DNA of 64,000 nt from Urophycis tenuis (GCA_036785325.1 JAXIVH010000014.1:1737018-1801017), one strand, 5' to 3'; shown: positions 33,366 to 45,532, counted from the first letter of the stretch. Numbers and translations are program-made. Notes: a model not told the origin generated them from the sequence alone.

Positions 33366-35778
33366 CAGAGCTATAGAGAGAACAGAGTTACGACACGCTC
33401 TGATGTCGCCGCCAGGGCTGTCACGTGGTTCATGTAAGCCGCAATAGTTCCAAACAGACCGCTAACTGTCATAGCGGTCATCGTTTTGTATGGGACAGAG
33501 TGAGCTATTGCATGGTAAATATCAAAATAAAAACACACACGTTTTTGCACTGTTGCATGTATGTTAGTGTCAATCATGCTTTTGAGCTGTGGGGTTTACA
33601 ATTGAAAGTACTGCATTGATTACTTGTAAATAATAATACATTTTTGGAGGGAAAATTTGTGTTAGCTTGGCTAGGTTACTTACGTGAGTGATGCTAACTT
33701 TACAAGGTTGGTTCTGTATTTGCACTTAGATAAGCAAGTTACCATTTAATATTTCACTAATATTATTATTGCACTTACCTGTTTTGTGAAATGTCAGCTT
33801 TTCCAAAGTACGTTTTATCTTTATTACCAAGTGTAGGAGACTAAAGGACATTTAGTTCTTTCTGTAGGACATGATGACTTTAAGATGGAGCCATGTATCA
33901 GATCTATCAAATATGCTTGAATATGATCAGTCAAAATCTAACTCTACAAGCAATTAGTCACACTTGAAATTTATGTTTGACCTGATGGACTGGAATAAGT
34001 ATGACTGGTACAAAAGTTGTTCAATAAACAAGGTTTTCATTGAACAATTGTGTGTGTGTACATGCTTTTCATCTGTATCCTGTAAAAAAGTAAACAGAGT
34101 CAGGGAGAATGGTTAGATAAGACAGCAGGTAGCACTTAGTCTGTACTTGATATAATACATTCCTGGCCACCTCCCTGATTGACATTAGTGTTTAGAGAGA
34201 AGCCTGTGATCTTTGATACTGTCCAAGACAGCTATGTTTACATCATTTTGTAGATCAGTGGTTTTACCATGGTTGGCTGTGCAGCCTTTGGATGCAGCAA
34301 TCGATCCGAGAAAGGAGTCCAGATGTATGGCTTCCCCAAGGACACTGACCGCCGGAAAAGGTGGTTGGCGATGGTCAGCAGGCAAAATTTTCAGATTAAA
34401 GGTGACAACAACAACAGAAAACTTTGTGAAGTAAGTAATGGCCACAGAGGTTTTAGGGTACATTTACTAAAATTTCAAAGGGCATTGTACACCTGAATGT
34501 AAAGATTAAAATTACAATTATAGTGCAACAGAAAATGTGAAGTATGCGGGGGAAACTGAACTTAGCCTATGACTTATGACATCATTACCTCCTGGTAGTT
34601 ACACTTTGAGGACAACCAGTTCATGGAAACCAAAAGAGGCACACGGAAGTTGAGACCAGATGCTGTCCCAACCGTCTTTATCCATCGCCCCAAGAGGAGG
34701 AGAACACCTTCGAGGATGATGGCTTCTGCAGAAGTTAAAACACCTGATGATCACACTTACTGCACAAAATCAAACCTTGGTATGATACCAGTGAACACAG
34801 TTTTTCCCATTCCATGTATTTCAAAAACAAGCTATTGTCAACAGACTTGTCAGTTTCACTTCTAGGGATGTAGTGTAGGTGGCATAAATACATATAACAC
34901 CAACAATACGTTGTTATTACAGATATTGAGGTGCAGTTAGAGGCGAGTGAGAGGGATGTACCAGGTGACAATGAAGCAGATGTCAGCGGCCGGCGTTCAA
35001 GCGGCCACTTCTACAGGGACAGGAACCAGTCTGCTAGGTGCCAGTCAGTCAGGGGCCACTCATCCAGGAACCAGTGTGCCAGGGGCCAGTCATGACAGGG
35101 CCAGTGTGGAGGACCTGCTGAGAGAATTAAAAAAGGAAAGAAATAGGAGGATAAAAGCAGAGAGGGCTCTAGCGCGACAAAGAAGAATCAATTTGGCACT
35201 TAGGAGGAGAAACAACAACCTTCAACAAAAGTTTGCTTCAATTTTCAATCAGGACCAGATTTGTGCACTCAGCCAAAAAAAAAAGGGGTGATTCGGTGGG
35301 GCAATGAGACCATCAAAAAGGCAATTCAAATTCGATTTACAGCAGGCACAACAGGATACAAAACCCTGCAAAACATGAAGATCCCTCTGCCAGACATCCG
35401 CACTGTCCAAAGAAGGATGCAGCATGTAAAACTTCAGCCAGGAGTGTTGGGGGAGGCTTTTGACATGCTGAAGCTAAAGGCTGGTAGCATGAGCCAAATG
35501 GAGAGGGATTGTGTACTAACCTTGGATGAGATGGCCATCACCCCAGAGCTGCATATGGGGACAGGAAAGCTGTTCGGCAACGTTACACTGCCTGGCCACA
35601 ATGGCAGAGCAACTCACGCTTGTGTCTTCATGCTGGCTGGAGTAACAACAAGGTGGAAGCAAGTTGTGGCATACCACTACAGCAGTAATTCCACCAATGG
35701 TGCCGTCTACCAGCCCATCATCATTGCTATAGTGGAGGCAGCAGCATCTGTAGGGCTTCATGTCATTAACGTCACAAG

Positions 35779-36375
35779 CAAGGGCGCCGAAAAGGGGGGG
35801 TAAAGGAGACGGATTCTAGGGGCCCATGATGGAGGGGGGCCCAGAGAGGCCCCTAATGATGATGAAATTATAATACAGAAAAAATAATGACACTAAGTTA
35901 TTAACTAACATATAATCACACATGTTTTATTTTCCATGTCCTGGTAACAATTCCTTTATTTGTTTTGGAAGCATCAACCCCTGCAGGGCCCCCCCTCTAT
36001 TTACGTAAAATGGTTCAGTCCAACTGGATCAGCTGCAGCCGGTAGCGCACCGGTGATTTGTCACAGACAGCGGAGAAGTGTGCATCGCCTTACGCATATT
36101 TTGCACCCTGCCAGTTACTGTTGCTGGTGGTGAGAGAGCGTTCAGTAAACTAAAAATGATAAAAAACTATTTGAGGTCCACAATGTCTCAGGAAAGACTT
36201 TGCAGTCTTGCCATGCTGTCAATTGAGAGTCAGTTGGCTTGAAAGCTGGACTTCAAAGACCTGATAAGTGATTTTGCACATGAGAAGGCTCGGCGTTGGG
36301 CTTTTGTTGATAAGAGTTGAGCAAGGACCAGTGATTGAAAGGTTGCAAAAGGAAGCTTGACTCAGTCAGCAACTT

Positions 36376-36434
<59 letters not shown>

Positions 36435-36815
36435 CCATTCTTTCATATATTAAGTTCTACTTAAATGATGAGAAATCATATATGGCCCTTTTGTATTCTG
36501 ATGGCGTTTTTGTTGAGATTTTTTTCTCTCCACTGATTATAATTGCTATTTTTTCATGGAAGAGTTTATTTCCAATTTAAGAATCAGTGGTGCAGCAAAT
36601 AAATGACTCAAAATGTTCCATTGTATTCAGAGTGCTCTGTTCTTCCCCTACTGTACATGTCAACTGTCATGCTGTCAAAAATATGGTAATGATAGTCAAA
36701 AATACCATTAAAATGCATAATTGTATGTAAAATAGCATCAAAAAAATTTGCCGCTGTGTTGGGGGCCCTGTAAAGATTCTTTTCATGGGGCCCAAAATCC
36801 CTAGCGGCGCCCCTG
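35779..36815 (+). mobile_element. hAT element nested in the P transposase, 8-bp TSD
   Basis: Termini CAAGGGCGCCGA and GCGGCGCCCCTG are inverted, and GTCACAAG is duplicated exactly (35771-35778 and 36816-36823). Inside, about 36115-36320 encodes a hAT dimerisation region (TVAGGERAFSKLKMIKNYLR, then MSQERLCSLAMLSIES) with a stop. Most of the transposase is deleted. Confidence 0.9.
36370..36431. repeat. (TA)n microsatellite
   Basis: An uninterrupted TA run of about 60 bp inside the nested hAT. Confidence 0.95.
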
Positions 36816-37849
36816 GTCACAAGTGACATTGGGAGCCCCAATAGAGCAATGTGGCGAGCTTTTGGGGTGACGTGTGATAAACCCTGGATTCCACATCCCA
36901 TAGAGCCACACCGGCGGCTGTATTTTATGGCAGATGTCCCACATCTGGTCAAAAACTTGAGGAGCGCCCTTGTCTGTGGTCAGACCATCACCATTCCACA
37001 AGATGTGGTGAACGAAGAGCACCTACCGTCCAGTGTGGTGTCTGTTGGTCCCTTAAAAGATCTGGTGTCATACCAAGAGGGCATGGCACTGAAGCTGGCT
37101 CCCAACCTCTCCAGGGCCGTCTTGGTGCCTAACCACTTTGAGAAGATGAAGGTTAGCTCAGCTATGCACATCTTTAGCAAATCAACAAGTGCTGCCTTAA
37201 AATACCTGGTAGAGGAGGAGCAGCGTCCTGAAGCAAACCTAGCAACATCATGGTTCCTGGAGAAGATGGATCACTGGTTTGACCTGATGTCGTCCCGCCA
37301 TGTTGTGACTGCCCTCTCACGGCTGAGAATGGGGGAGTATGAGAAGGCCGTCAGATTTCTCCACGAGAGCATCCATCTTTTTCGTGGCCTGAAGATAGGG
37401 GGAAAGACCAGCTGGAAGCCGGTCCAGACAGGATTGATTATGGCCACGACAACAATACTGCAGGTCCAGGAAGATCTGCTGAGCCAGGGTCACAAATTTG
37501 TCCTCACAAGCATGTTCACACAGGACTGCCTGGAAAACACATTTGGGTGCATACGCCAGAGGAACCCAGTGCCAACACCCGTGGAGTTCCACTACGCCCT
37601 ACGGGCTGTCACTGTTGGACAGTTCCTGTCCACAGTGCACACAGGCTCTTATCTGGATGACAGCTCTGACCACTTAGCAGACGTCCTGGAGACCAAGACC
37701 ACATACAGCAGTTCTGAAGGTCTAAGAGTGGAGAAGCTGGTCGACCTCACATCACCACCCACCTTCACAAAAACAGATTCCTGTGTCCTGTACCATCTGG
37801 CTGGATACATTGTGAGGTGTGTCTTCAGCTCCACACTCTGTGAGACGTG

Positions 37850-39126
37850 TGTCGTCCGAGGCTACTTCCTAACACGCGGGTTCAATCCCCTCTGGAACAC
37901 ACAACACCAGGCTGAGTACAATTTACAAATAATTTTATTAAAGGGTCGGCAGCCACACACAGCAACATGGACAGCACTTCACAGCTCAGTAAAATGGGCC
38001 ACACCCACCTACACTGATCCCATCCCAGGTTTGCACAGAAGAGTGGAAAGAATATTTCCACAAACCACCATCAGGCATTTGGAGCAGCATACATAAAACA
38101 GACAGAAATATCCAGAAAATCAACCCCTAATAAACCAAAAATAAACAAAACCAAAGAAAAGGAAAAGGAGTACTGACACCACACAGGAGATATCAAATCC
38201 CAATAACCCAGCCTCAAGACTGGCACTACAAATCGGTCCACAACAGTGGACAAGCAACGTCAGAAATCAAATCATAATACACACAATAATAACACGCTTT
38301 TCAGTACATTCCTAGCTTCACGTACACCCCCTCCAATGCTACACCCACAACCAAACACCAATAAGAGGGGGGTGCAAAGTCCATGCCCACCCTCCTGAGC
38401 GGGTGTGCTGCTCTACCAGAGGCAAGATGAAGTTCACTAAAATTTTGGTCGGCGGCCGTCCCGCCACGCCGGCCAAAATAACCAAAACGGTCTGGCTATA
38501 ATTCGCGGTATCACCAACCAGTGTTCAACGCGCTATACAGTCCGTTCCCACGGAGACGGTGATCCACTGGCTCGCCGTAGTCGGTTTCCTTCGCCCGACG
38601 ATGGCTCCGTAGTACCCTCTCGTTCGTTCTCCTCCCGGGGTGCTGCTTCCGGGTTCGCGTCGGCCGCCGCTTCCCGATCGAACTACACCTCCAGGAGACA
38701 AACCGCAAATCACACACACGGGATACCCGATGTTGGACCAGTCACGTCGGTACTCGTAGTTAGAAGTGAGCACTTCCCTTTAGTAGGCATACGATCATGC
38801 GTTTCTCCTCCACACACCGGTGGAGCTTCAGGAGCCGGGTTTGTCGTTGTCGTCGCTCCTCCTGTCGTCGCAGCGCGATGACGTCACTCTGCCTAAGCCA
38901 TCTCGGAAGTTCGGCCTCTGCCGTCCGAGATGTCCCGTATAAAAAGGAATGTTTTTCCCGGTGCTGTCCCAATCATCCAATCCGCTAGCCGCGTGCATTA
39001 GTCCTTACGGCCAGTCAACAATTACACAAATCACCGCTACACACCATTAATTTGATGCATCCCCCTACACAAATTCCCCCACATAGTACAATTAGAACAC
39101 CAACATGCCCCAGTCCACATACGACA
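37850..39126 (+). mobile_element. LTR-like insertion (solo LTR candidate), 1277 bp, 4-bp TSD
   Basis: The insert starts TGTCGT and ends ACGACA, and CGTG is duplicated on both sides (37846-37849 and 39127-39130). Removing it with one CGTG restores the P frame (LCETC then KHALVQN). TATAAAAAGG near 38938 lies about 190 bp from the right end, a plausible promoter position on the plus strand. The TG...CA ends and short duplication fit a solo LTR, but no internal retroviral gene exists to prove the class. Confidence 0.65.
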
Positions 39127-39839
39127 CGTGCAAGCATGCACTTGTGCAAAACACAGATGATGCACATGAGAATGCTGTTCTCCTGCAGTTGAGGGAATTC
39201 AAAAAGGGTGCACTTTACCGGCCATCTGATGAGGTCTTCACTGTCGTTCAGCACGTGGAGCAGCTGTTCCGTTCAAGGACAGATGATTTCCTCATGGAGT
39301 GCACCAATGCTGTGGAACACCTGGAAAAGGAGGCCATGCTTCTGGATAGCAGCCTTCCATCATGCCATGGTGTGAAGAGAAAAATTATTTACAAATATGT
39401 CAGGCTGAGGTGGAGGATTGCGGCAACATGTATCAGGGCTGCAAGGAGAGAAGATAAGAGCAAAGAGTTTGGCAGCAAGAGTCAGAATAAGAAGGCCAAG
39501 AAGGCTCAACCTCCTGCACCAAAGGCCACAACATCTAGGCCACTACCAAACACCATACTTATTGCCATGGATGTATTTGGCCTCTCCAGTGCTTCTCAGC
39601 CTCCAGCAGCCACCAACAGCAGCAGCAGCCTGTGCCAGCACCAGCCACTGCCAGTAGCAGACACCAGCAGCCTCCACAAACTGCAGCAGCCACCGCCAGC
39701 AGGAGGAGCCACCGCCTGCAGGAGCTGGAGATGCATATTGAGCTTTGTCCCTGTTAAATAAAGAAACAAGTTGTTAATGTTCTATTGTTGTTTTATCTGT
39801 GTCTTGTAAGATGACATTGAGTGCTTTGAAAGGCGCCTC

Positions 39840-39980
39840 TAAATAAAATGCATCATTATTATTATTATAATTACTAGTAGTAGTAGTTATAGCAGCAGCA
39901 GAAGTAAAACAGCTAGCATTTAAGTAATAGTAGCAGTAATAACAGTAGCATTTTAGTATTAGCAGTAGTGGTAGTATTTT
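39840..39980. repeat. Degenerate trinucleotide repeats
   Basis: ATT, TAG/AGT and CAG-type triplets in imperfect arrays downstream of the P transposase. Confidence 0.6.
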
Positions 39981-40402
39981 GGTAATGTTTTAAAACCTAA
40001 CAATCAAACAACTTTACATGTCACCTGACAACAAAAGGTTAACGAACTTTAGTGAAATTATCACGTTAATTACCTCACGTTAGCCTCCGTTACCAAGCTT
40101 TCAGTCCCTAAATCCATGACATTTTTAACATCAACGTCGACATTTCATGCAAACCAAATGTAAAAATAACGATGTCTAAGAGTATACCTCTGATCGCTAA
40201 TGCTTAAAAATGTAAAACAATGTTTAAAATGCCGTTATTTCATCAACTTACCAGTAATTGTTCTTGACGAGCAATTCAGATAAACGGAGCTCCGTGCCTT
40301 GTTTGGAACTATTGGTGCCTCGATAACCCGATATGTCGTCCGCCACTTTTTACAACGGGAGCCAATGGAAGTGTCGTAACTCTGTTTTACTCTATAGCTC
40401 TG

Positions 40403-40937
40403 GGTCGGGCCACAGGACCTCATCAACGTCACAGGCAATATTGTCCATAGCCAAACAACGTGGGAACAATGCCCTGGCATGCCGCACCCAGCCTTGGAAC
40501 GCCTCCACAGCCACATCATCACTGGCCAGGTCCATAGCCCTGAGAAGGTTCTCTCTGGTGTAAGGTTGGCGGTCATAGACCTTCCACCGCCATGATGAGA
40601 AGAACTCTTCTATTGGGGTTTAGGAATGGAGAGTAGGGTGGCAGACACACATTAATAAATTGCTGGTTGATGTTAAACCACTCCCTGACCTGGATGCTGC
40701 GATAGAAACTAACACTGTCCCAGAGGATGACATATATGGGAAGATCAGCCGGCCCAGGATTCTGCTGGTCGTGGTGATCAGCTGGCCCAGCATTCGGGTG
40801 GTCATTGTCATGCAAAACATCTCTGAGCTCTCCTAGGAAGGTGAGGAGAGTTGAAGCTATCAGGAAAGTGCTCTTTTAAATAAACTGGTGTACTTACAAA
40901 CTTTAAAATGCCTCGTTTTGTGAGTACAGACCATATA
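40403..40937 (-). pseudogene. IS630-like DDE transposase, fragment right of the P insertion
   Basis: On the minus strand the sequence encodes PIYVILWDSVSFYRSIQVRE and LPPYSPFLNP, the aspartate and C-terminal signatures of the IS630/Tc1 nuclease fold. One extra A near 40618 breaks the frame before the expected glutamates; the next frame then runs RWKVYDRQPYTRENLLRAM, WVRHARALFPRCLAMDNIAC and DVDEVLWP. The last codons continue at 22091 and leftwards, across the P insertion. The N-terminal half is cut off by the repeat at 40938. Inactive. Confidence 0.8.
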
Positions 40938-41114
40938 TGTACTACTACAGAAGTTGGGTAACAATCCATGCATTATTAGTGGGGTAATTTACAAGATGTA
41001 CACACTGTACCATTCACTCCAGTACTAAGCCATTCGGCTGATACCCCTAAACTTGATAAATATTGACCGTCGCTAAAAATGCATCTGAGGGGGTATTTGG
41101 CTGGATTATTGGTG
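40938..41114 (+). repeat. Interspersed repeat, copy 2
   Basis: Direct copy of 1-177. After it, 41113-41200 holds a degenerate array of GACTTGACTTGCTTGA-like units. Confidence 0.8.
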
Positions 41115-41255
41115 ACTTGCTTGACTAAAGGTATACTTGGACTTGACTTGCTTGATCCACGTTACAGATGACTTGGGACTTACTTGAGACTTGCATGTAT
41201 GGGACTTACTCCCATCTCTGTGTCATATATGCTTTTCTGGCTTTCGTAGCAGTAG

Positions 41256-42599
41256 CAGACCTGCAAACTGGTCAGAGAAAAAAAGGTGACAGCGTAATGG
41301 GCCCCTCCAAGAATGTTTTTTGTGATTTAAATATGTTTAAGTACGCAATTCTGAGCGTTTTGACAGTATGATGACATTGTTTCCCCTAGATTTTTTTGTA
41401 GCAGTGGTGCTGTGTGTTGGTAAACTAGCAACACTAGGGGGGTCCGGGGGCATGCCCCCCCGGAAGAAAATTTTGAAAAATAACCCTTTAAATGGTTACT
41501 TCTGGTGAGATTTTTATGAAAAAAAGTTACAGATTGAGCTTCCAAATATGACATAATAACCAACAGAGTCAAGGTATCTGCTGAGACCAGATCATTGTGA
41601 AAATGTGCGATCACACTGTTCAATATTGCGATGACGATATGACTTGCGATAATAAATAAGAAAAGAGTAAAATTTTGGTCATGTGAATACGTCGATATGA
41701 ATTTAAACAAATTTGCATATCGTGACGTCACTGACCGCGTCTCCATCCCGTAAAAGTTTAGTGGTCTCCTTGACGTCAGTCGACACGTCACTTTATATCG
41801 GTGTCGAGATATTTCAATGCATTTTTTCATGTAGGACCTATTGCTACCGTGCATGAACCCAAAGTAATAATTTAGCCTTCTATAACTTTGAACGGTGACT
41901 GCGAACATTTTCTTTACTGCAGCCGCAGCCATCATAATAGACAAGCGCGAACCATTGATGAAATGAAGCGAATATAAAAGAAAGAACGTAGCCTACGTGT
42001 GTATGTAGGCTATTTATATTCGCGATACCTTCTAAAATATAATTAATAGGGTTTTATTGTAGTTGCATTAGTTATTTGAAGAGTTAAAAAAAAACAACGG
42101 TCGGTCTTAACGCAAGTATACAACCGGCAAGTCGGTCGGACTAAAAGGGAAAAATAAATATTTGGGTCGGTCCTAAATTGACAGGGTGGGTCAGGTTACT
42201 GCAAACCACAATATTTAAGGATGATTTAAGGATAAGGATGGCCCGAGTGTGCGTGGCGAACTTATCGCATTACAGACCAGCTTTTGCGATGTGTTTATCA
42301 TGAACGCTCACATCGCGATGGCGATGAAAATTGAGACGATGAGTCCATACAAAGTACTGATAAACTAAATTAAAAAATGTTTTGCACTCTATTGCTGTCA
42401 CTCTACACGTGCAAAAAACTCACTTTTTGCCTGGCCGGCATGCGTGTCTCAGCCTCCACTTGATAAGCCAACGCAGCCTTCCCCGACCCCCCCCCCCCCC
42501 CAAAACAAAAACTCTTCGGATCTACACGAGTCACGTGAATGACCCCTTTGACCCAAAAAACGGCGATTGTAGCCGAAAAGCGACAAGTTTGCAGGTATG
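41256..42599. mobile_element. hAT-like transposon Y, copy 2, inverted
   Basis: Inverted copy of 25860-27254. It starts CAGACCTGCAAACTGGTC and ends GACAAGTTTGCAGGTATG. The homopolymer is C15 here (42487-42501) versus G28 in copy 1. The 8-bp flanks do not match each other, so the target duplication has been lost or the copy recombined. A 205-residue open frame on the minus strand has no recognisable domain. Confidence 0.8.
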
Positions 42600-42762
42600 A
42601 GTAGAACTGCAGTTTCATTAGCAATGTTAGCCTAATGTTGAACTGTCACCTAGCAATATGTCACGCGATGTAACATTAGCCCAGTGGCAACACGACAGTT
42701 TCATATCACAGTCCAAAACTGTCTTGGTTCATATTTCTCTCATATTTTATTAGAATAACAAG

Positions 42763-45532
42763 ATGCACATGCTTATCCAATGGATAGAAGATCCCCCAAC
42801 ACCAATATTGTATTGTATTGAGTATTTGGAGGAGTCTAGTCCAGCAAGAATAATAGTTAGGTTGGTAATGTGTTTAAGCCTATACACAGTATCCTACAAA
42901 TCAATATTGAAAAAAATAAGTTTTATGCTGTGTTCACAGATGCCACTTTTCAGGAACAATTTCTTGATAGGAAACCTCTAGGAATAGTAATGAGTTGTTT
43001 TGTTGTTGATTTTGTTGTTATCTTTATTAGGGAGCAAAAACGCATTGCTGAAGGCACTGGCAAAACTGGAGTGTGTTACGTTCATGGACGTATTCAGTAA
43101 AGTCTTGAAATTCTGCGGTGCTGTCATGTTTCACTTTGCCTGTGTTTTACAGATAGCCCAGCAGGTGGCTTAATTGCCGCTACGTCCGCATTGGATGATT
43201 TTCGAGACGGCCCCTTTAAAAGGGCCGAGCTGACGTCATCCGAGAGGGTCGCTCTCGACAGACGCACTTGGGGTTTCCGCGGACACCACCTAACGGCGCT
43301 TTTTGTGTTCCGAGCCTTGGGCTCACTCCCAGGCCGCATCCGCCATCCGTGTCACTCTCTGGAGTGAGAGGCCAGGAGTGAGGCCTGGCTGGTTGAGGCC
43401 TAGTATGTAGGCCGGGTTTTTGTTTGCTATTTAGTTTTCTAGTTATTTGATTTAGTTTAACTTTAATAAATAATTTATCATTTTTCAAACGTTACTGACT
43501 TGGTCTGCCCATTCTTGTGTTGAGTCTTGTTATTTTTGTTAATGTACACCCTGACCCTAGCAGGGGACGTAACGAGAGAGAGACAAGGCCCAAATTCAAC
43601 ACTCGGGCCTATAGGCCGTGGTCAGAGGGAAAAGCGCCCCCCTGCACCATACTCACCTGGTGGCATCACCAATGATGAGGCGAGTATAGTGAAATTCGAC
43701 AGTATGGAACAGTTACTGCTGAAGTAGTATGTAAATTTGCTTCTATGCCAGGGTAGGCCTATAAAATCGCCATTTTTTGTTAATGTTGATTTAAGTGCTT
43801 GTGGTACTGAACATGCACGTCTCTAGTAAGTAGTAAAATTGTTGTGTTTTTGCTAAGTCTGGGCTGCGCGCTACATAAATATAGAATGGGTGGGTGGTTG
43901 AATCAGTATCTCAGCCAAGATTTGATAGTTATACACTATAAACACTTATATACGCTTCACAGGACAACCCGTAGAACCCAATTCATTCAGAGTAGAATAT
44001 CTAATTTGTCATACATAATCATATTTTCTCATGTCTTACAGAATGACTGTCCCCCTGACAAAAAAAAATAAAAAATAAGGAAAGGGAGTCCTTATCAAGG
44101 AAATTTTGAATGGAATACCACGTAAGAGTACATGGATGTTTTGTTTGTGGGTTTTCAGAGCTGTATGTGGACTGTTATTTGTGTCATGGTTACAGTGTTT
44201 CTTAACATAGTTCTGTCCTCCTCTCCACCATATAGGCCGGTCTGGGAAAGTCCTCTGGCGATTCAGTAAGTGAACTCCAATGGTTTTCAGAGCTGTATGA
44301 TGTATGATTGTGTGTTGGGGGTTGCAAAGCAAACAAGTTGTGTTTGTTGGCCTTAACCGGGAAGTTTTGTCCCATCAGACAAACTCATCCTTTTTTCTCT
44401 CTCTAGTATTCACACCGGCTTGATGACATATACCACCTACTAATGGACATGAACCACTGTATCAGTAGGCTGGAGAAACAATTACAAATATACTCAAAGC
44501 AAATGTGGTCCCATTAAGTACCATTGAGTCATTATTAAAGTGAACAAGGATTTGTCTATGGATTTTTGGTCAGTGTTCTGATATGGTCCTGACAGAATGG
44601 AATTGATTTGTTTGAATGCCCTGTGAATTTTCAAGTGTATTGTGTATTATTCCCCTTTCTGAATAGACCAAAAAACACCTATACCAGAAGCAGCACCACC
44701 AACACCAGTGTGCCAACCATCACTAGCGCCAACAATATCAGTGCGCCAACCAACACCAGTGCTACCACCATCTCTGCAGCCAACAACATCAGGCCAACAA
44801 CCGTCAGCAGAACCAACATCAATGCAGCTACCATCAGCATGTTCAGTGAGTAGGTTAATGAAGAATAACAATTCTTTGTTTTTGTAGTGGTTTATGGAGC
44901 ATAATACTAGGGATGCTATCTCCTGCTAAATGTAATTTTCCTACGAGGTCTGTGGAACTGTTTTCGAGTCATATTTAACAACAGTTGTTGCTGATACAAG
45001 TCTGGTGTAGTAACTATTTCATTATCAAAATACGTATGTCAACAGGTTCATATTGGACCTTTGACTGCGATTACTCAAAATCAATATGCCAGCATCAAGT
45101 GGCACAATGCTAAAAAGGCCACCAAGGACCTCCTTCTGGCGATGTTTGGGAGGGTGACACTGACCAGCCACTCCTACACCGGCAAGCAATCGAATGCTTT
45201 CCGGACCAAAGCTGCTACACCCCAGCTGAACCCCGCCAAAGTGAGCGATATCATAAGTGAGTAAAAAAAAATTTTTCTCCCTCACTTACAATGTAATGGT
45301 TGATATATTGACTTTAAACAGTTCCTGTCCAATTAAAGCTATCTCACCAACTAACTAACCAAGGTGGTTAATAAAAAGGCTGCATAAACACATGCTAGCG
45401 TATTCTTACACTTGTGTTTTTTGTTTCCACATATTACATTGCTAAACGGTTTGGGGTCGACCGGGGGAAGTCAAGAGGGCAATTTCACAGAAATGCGCTG
45501 ACGAGGAAAAGATGGAGAAGAGGAGACATTGA
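42763..45532 (+). pseudogene. BEN-domain gene, decayed (copy 2)
   Basis: The best exon is 45046-45256: VHIGPLTAITQNQYASIKWH, then LLLAMFGRVTLTSHSYTG and PQLNPAKVSDII, a BEN domain. Before it lies a proline-rich exon 44667-44845 (PEAAPPTPVCQPSLAPTISV) ending in a GTGAGT donor, and a coil block 44402-44517 (SRLEKQLQIYSKQM). The last exon is 45435-45532: IAKRFGVDRGK, then after a 1-base loss SQKCADEEKMEKRRH and stop. Its acceptor is CACAT instead of CACAG. The N-terminal part (42763-43070) is weak, and a solo LTR sits at 43074-43573. Likely non-functional. Role of the family: BEN domains mediate DNA binding or chromatin contacts. Confidence 0.5.
43074..43573 (+). mobile_element. Solo LTR candidate, 500 bp
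   Basis: Starts TGTTACGTTCATGG and ends GGGGACGTAAC; the 5-bp flanks are GAGTG and GAGAG, one mismatch. TTTAAAAGGG near 43213 could be the promoter box and AATAAATAA near 43463 a polyadenylation signal, in the right order for an LTR on the plus strand. No internal genes. Confidence 0.6.

Larger units (their letters stand above)
34269..39761 (+). pseudogene. P-element transposase with THAP zinc finger, split by two insertions
   Basis: Exon 1 (34269-34430) and the start of exon 2 (34599-34779) encode a THAP zinc finger: GCAAFGCSNR, then CELHFEDNQF, the C2CH pattern. Exon 3 begins at 34923. A coiled coil follows (LRELKKERNRRIKAERALAR, about 35110-35240). The RNase-H-like core starts near 35280 with IRWGNETIKKAIQIRF and LTLDEMAITPE, whose aspartate is probably the first catalytic one. 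A hAT (35779-36815) splits the core; it resumes through RAMWRAFG and DVPHLVKNLRSA. An LTR-like insert (37850-39126) splits the C-terminus, which resumes KHALVQ and ends at 39761 in a Gln/Pro-rich tail. Extra frameshifts lie at about 34980-35000 and in the A run at 35275-35284. Confidence 0.85.
22092..40402 (+). mobile_element. P-element insertion, expanded to 18.3 kb
   Basis: The left edge starts CAGAGCTATAGAG at 22092 and the right edge ends TCTATAGCTCTG at 40402. The 8-bp sequence GGTCGGGC flanks both, as expected for P elements. Joining the flanks restores the IS630-like transposase frame (NIACDVDEVLWPDPA), which proves that the two outer ends belong to one insertion. The interior contains 385 bp of P left end (22092-22476), about 10.9 kb of foreign DNA, and then a second P left end at 33366 leading into the gene. 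Confidence 0.75.
33366..40402 (+). mobile_element. P element body (THAP9-like), 7.0 kb
   Basis: From CAGAGCTATAGAGAGAACAG at 33366 to the inverted partner ending at 40402. The left flank here is LINE sequence and carries no copy of the GGTCGGGC duplication, so this left end was not the outer end of the mapped insertion. It contains the split transposase gene, one nested hAT and one nested LTR-like element. Confidence 0.8.

Noticed and set aside
38511..38972. Arg-rich open frames in GC-rich DNA
   Set aside because: They lie inside the LTR-like insertion and reflect its GC-rich composition; no motif is seen.
41327..41944. 205-residue open frame in hAT Y copy 2
   Set aside because: No domain is recognisable, the sister copy at 26-27 kb breaks the same frame, and the sequence includes C-rich and simple stretches. 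It is probably non-coding element sequence.
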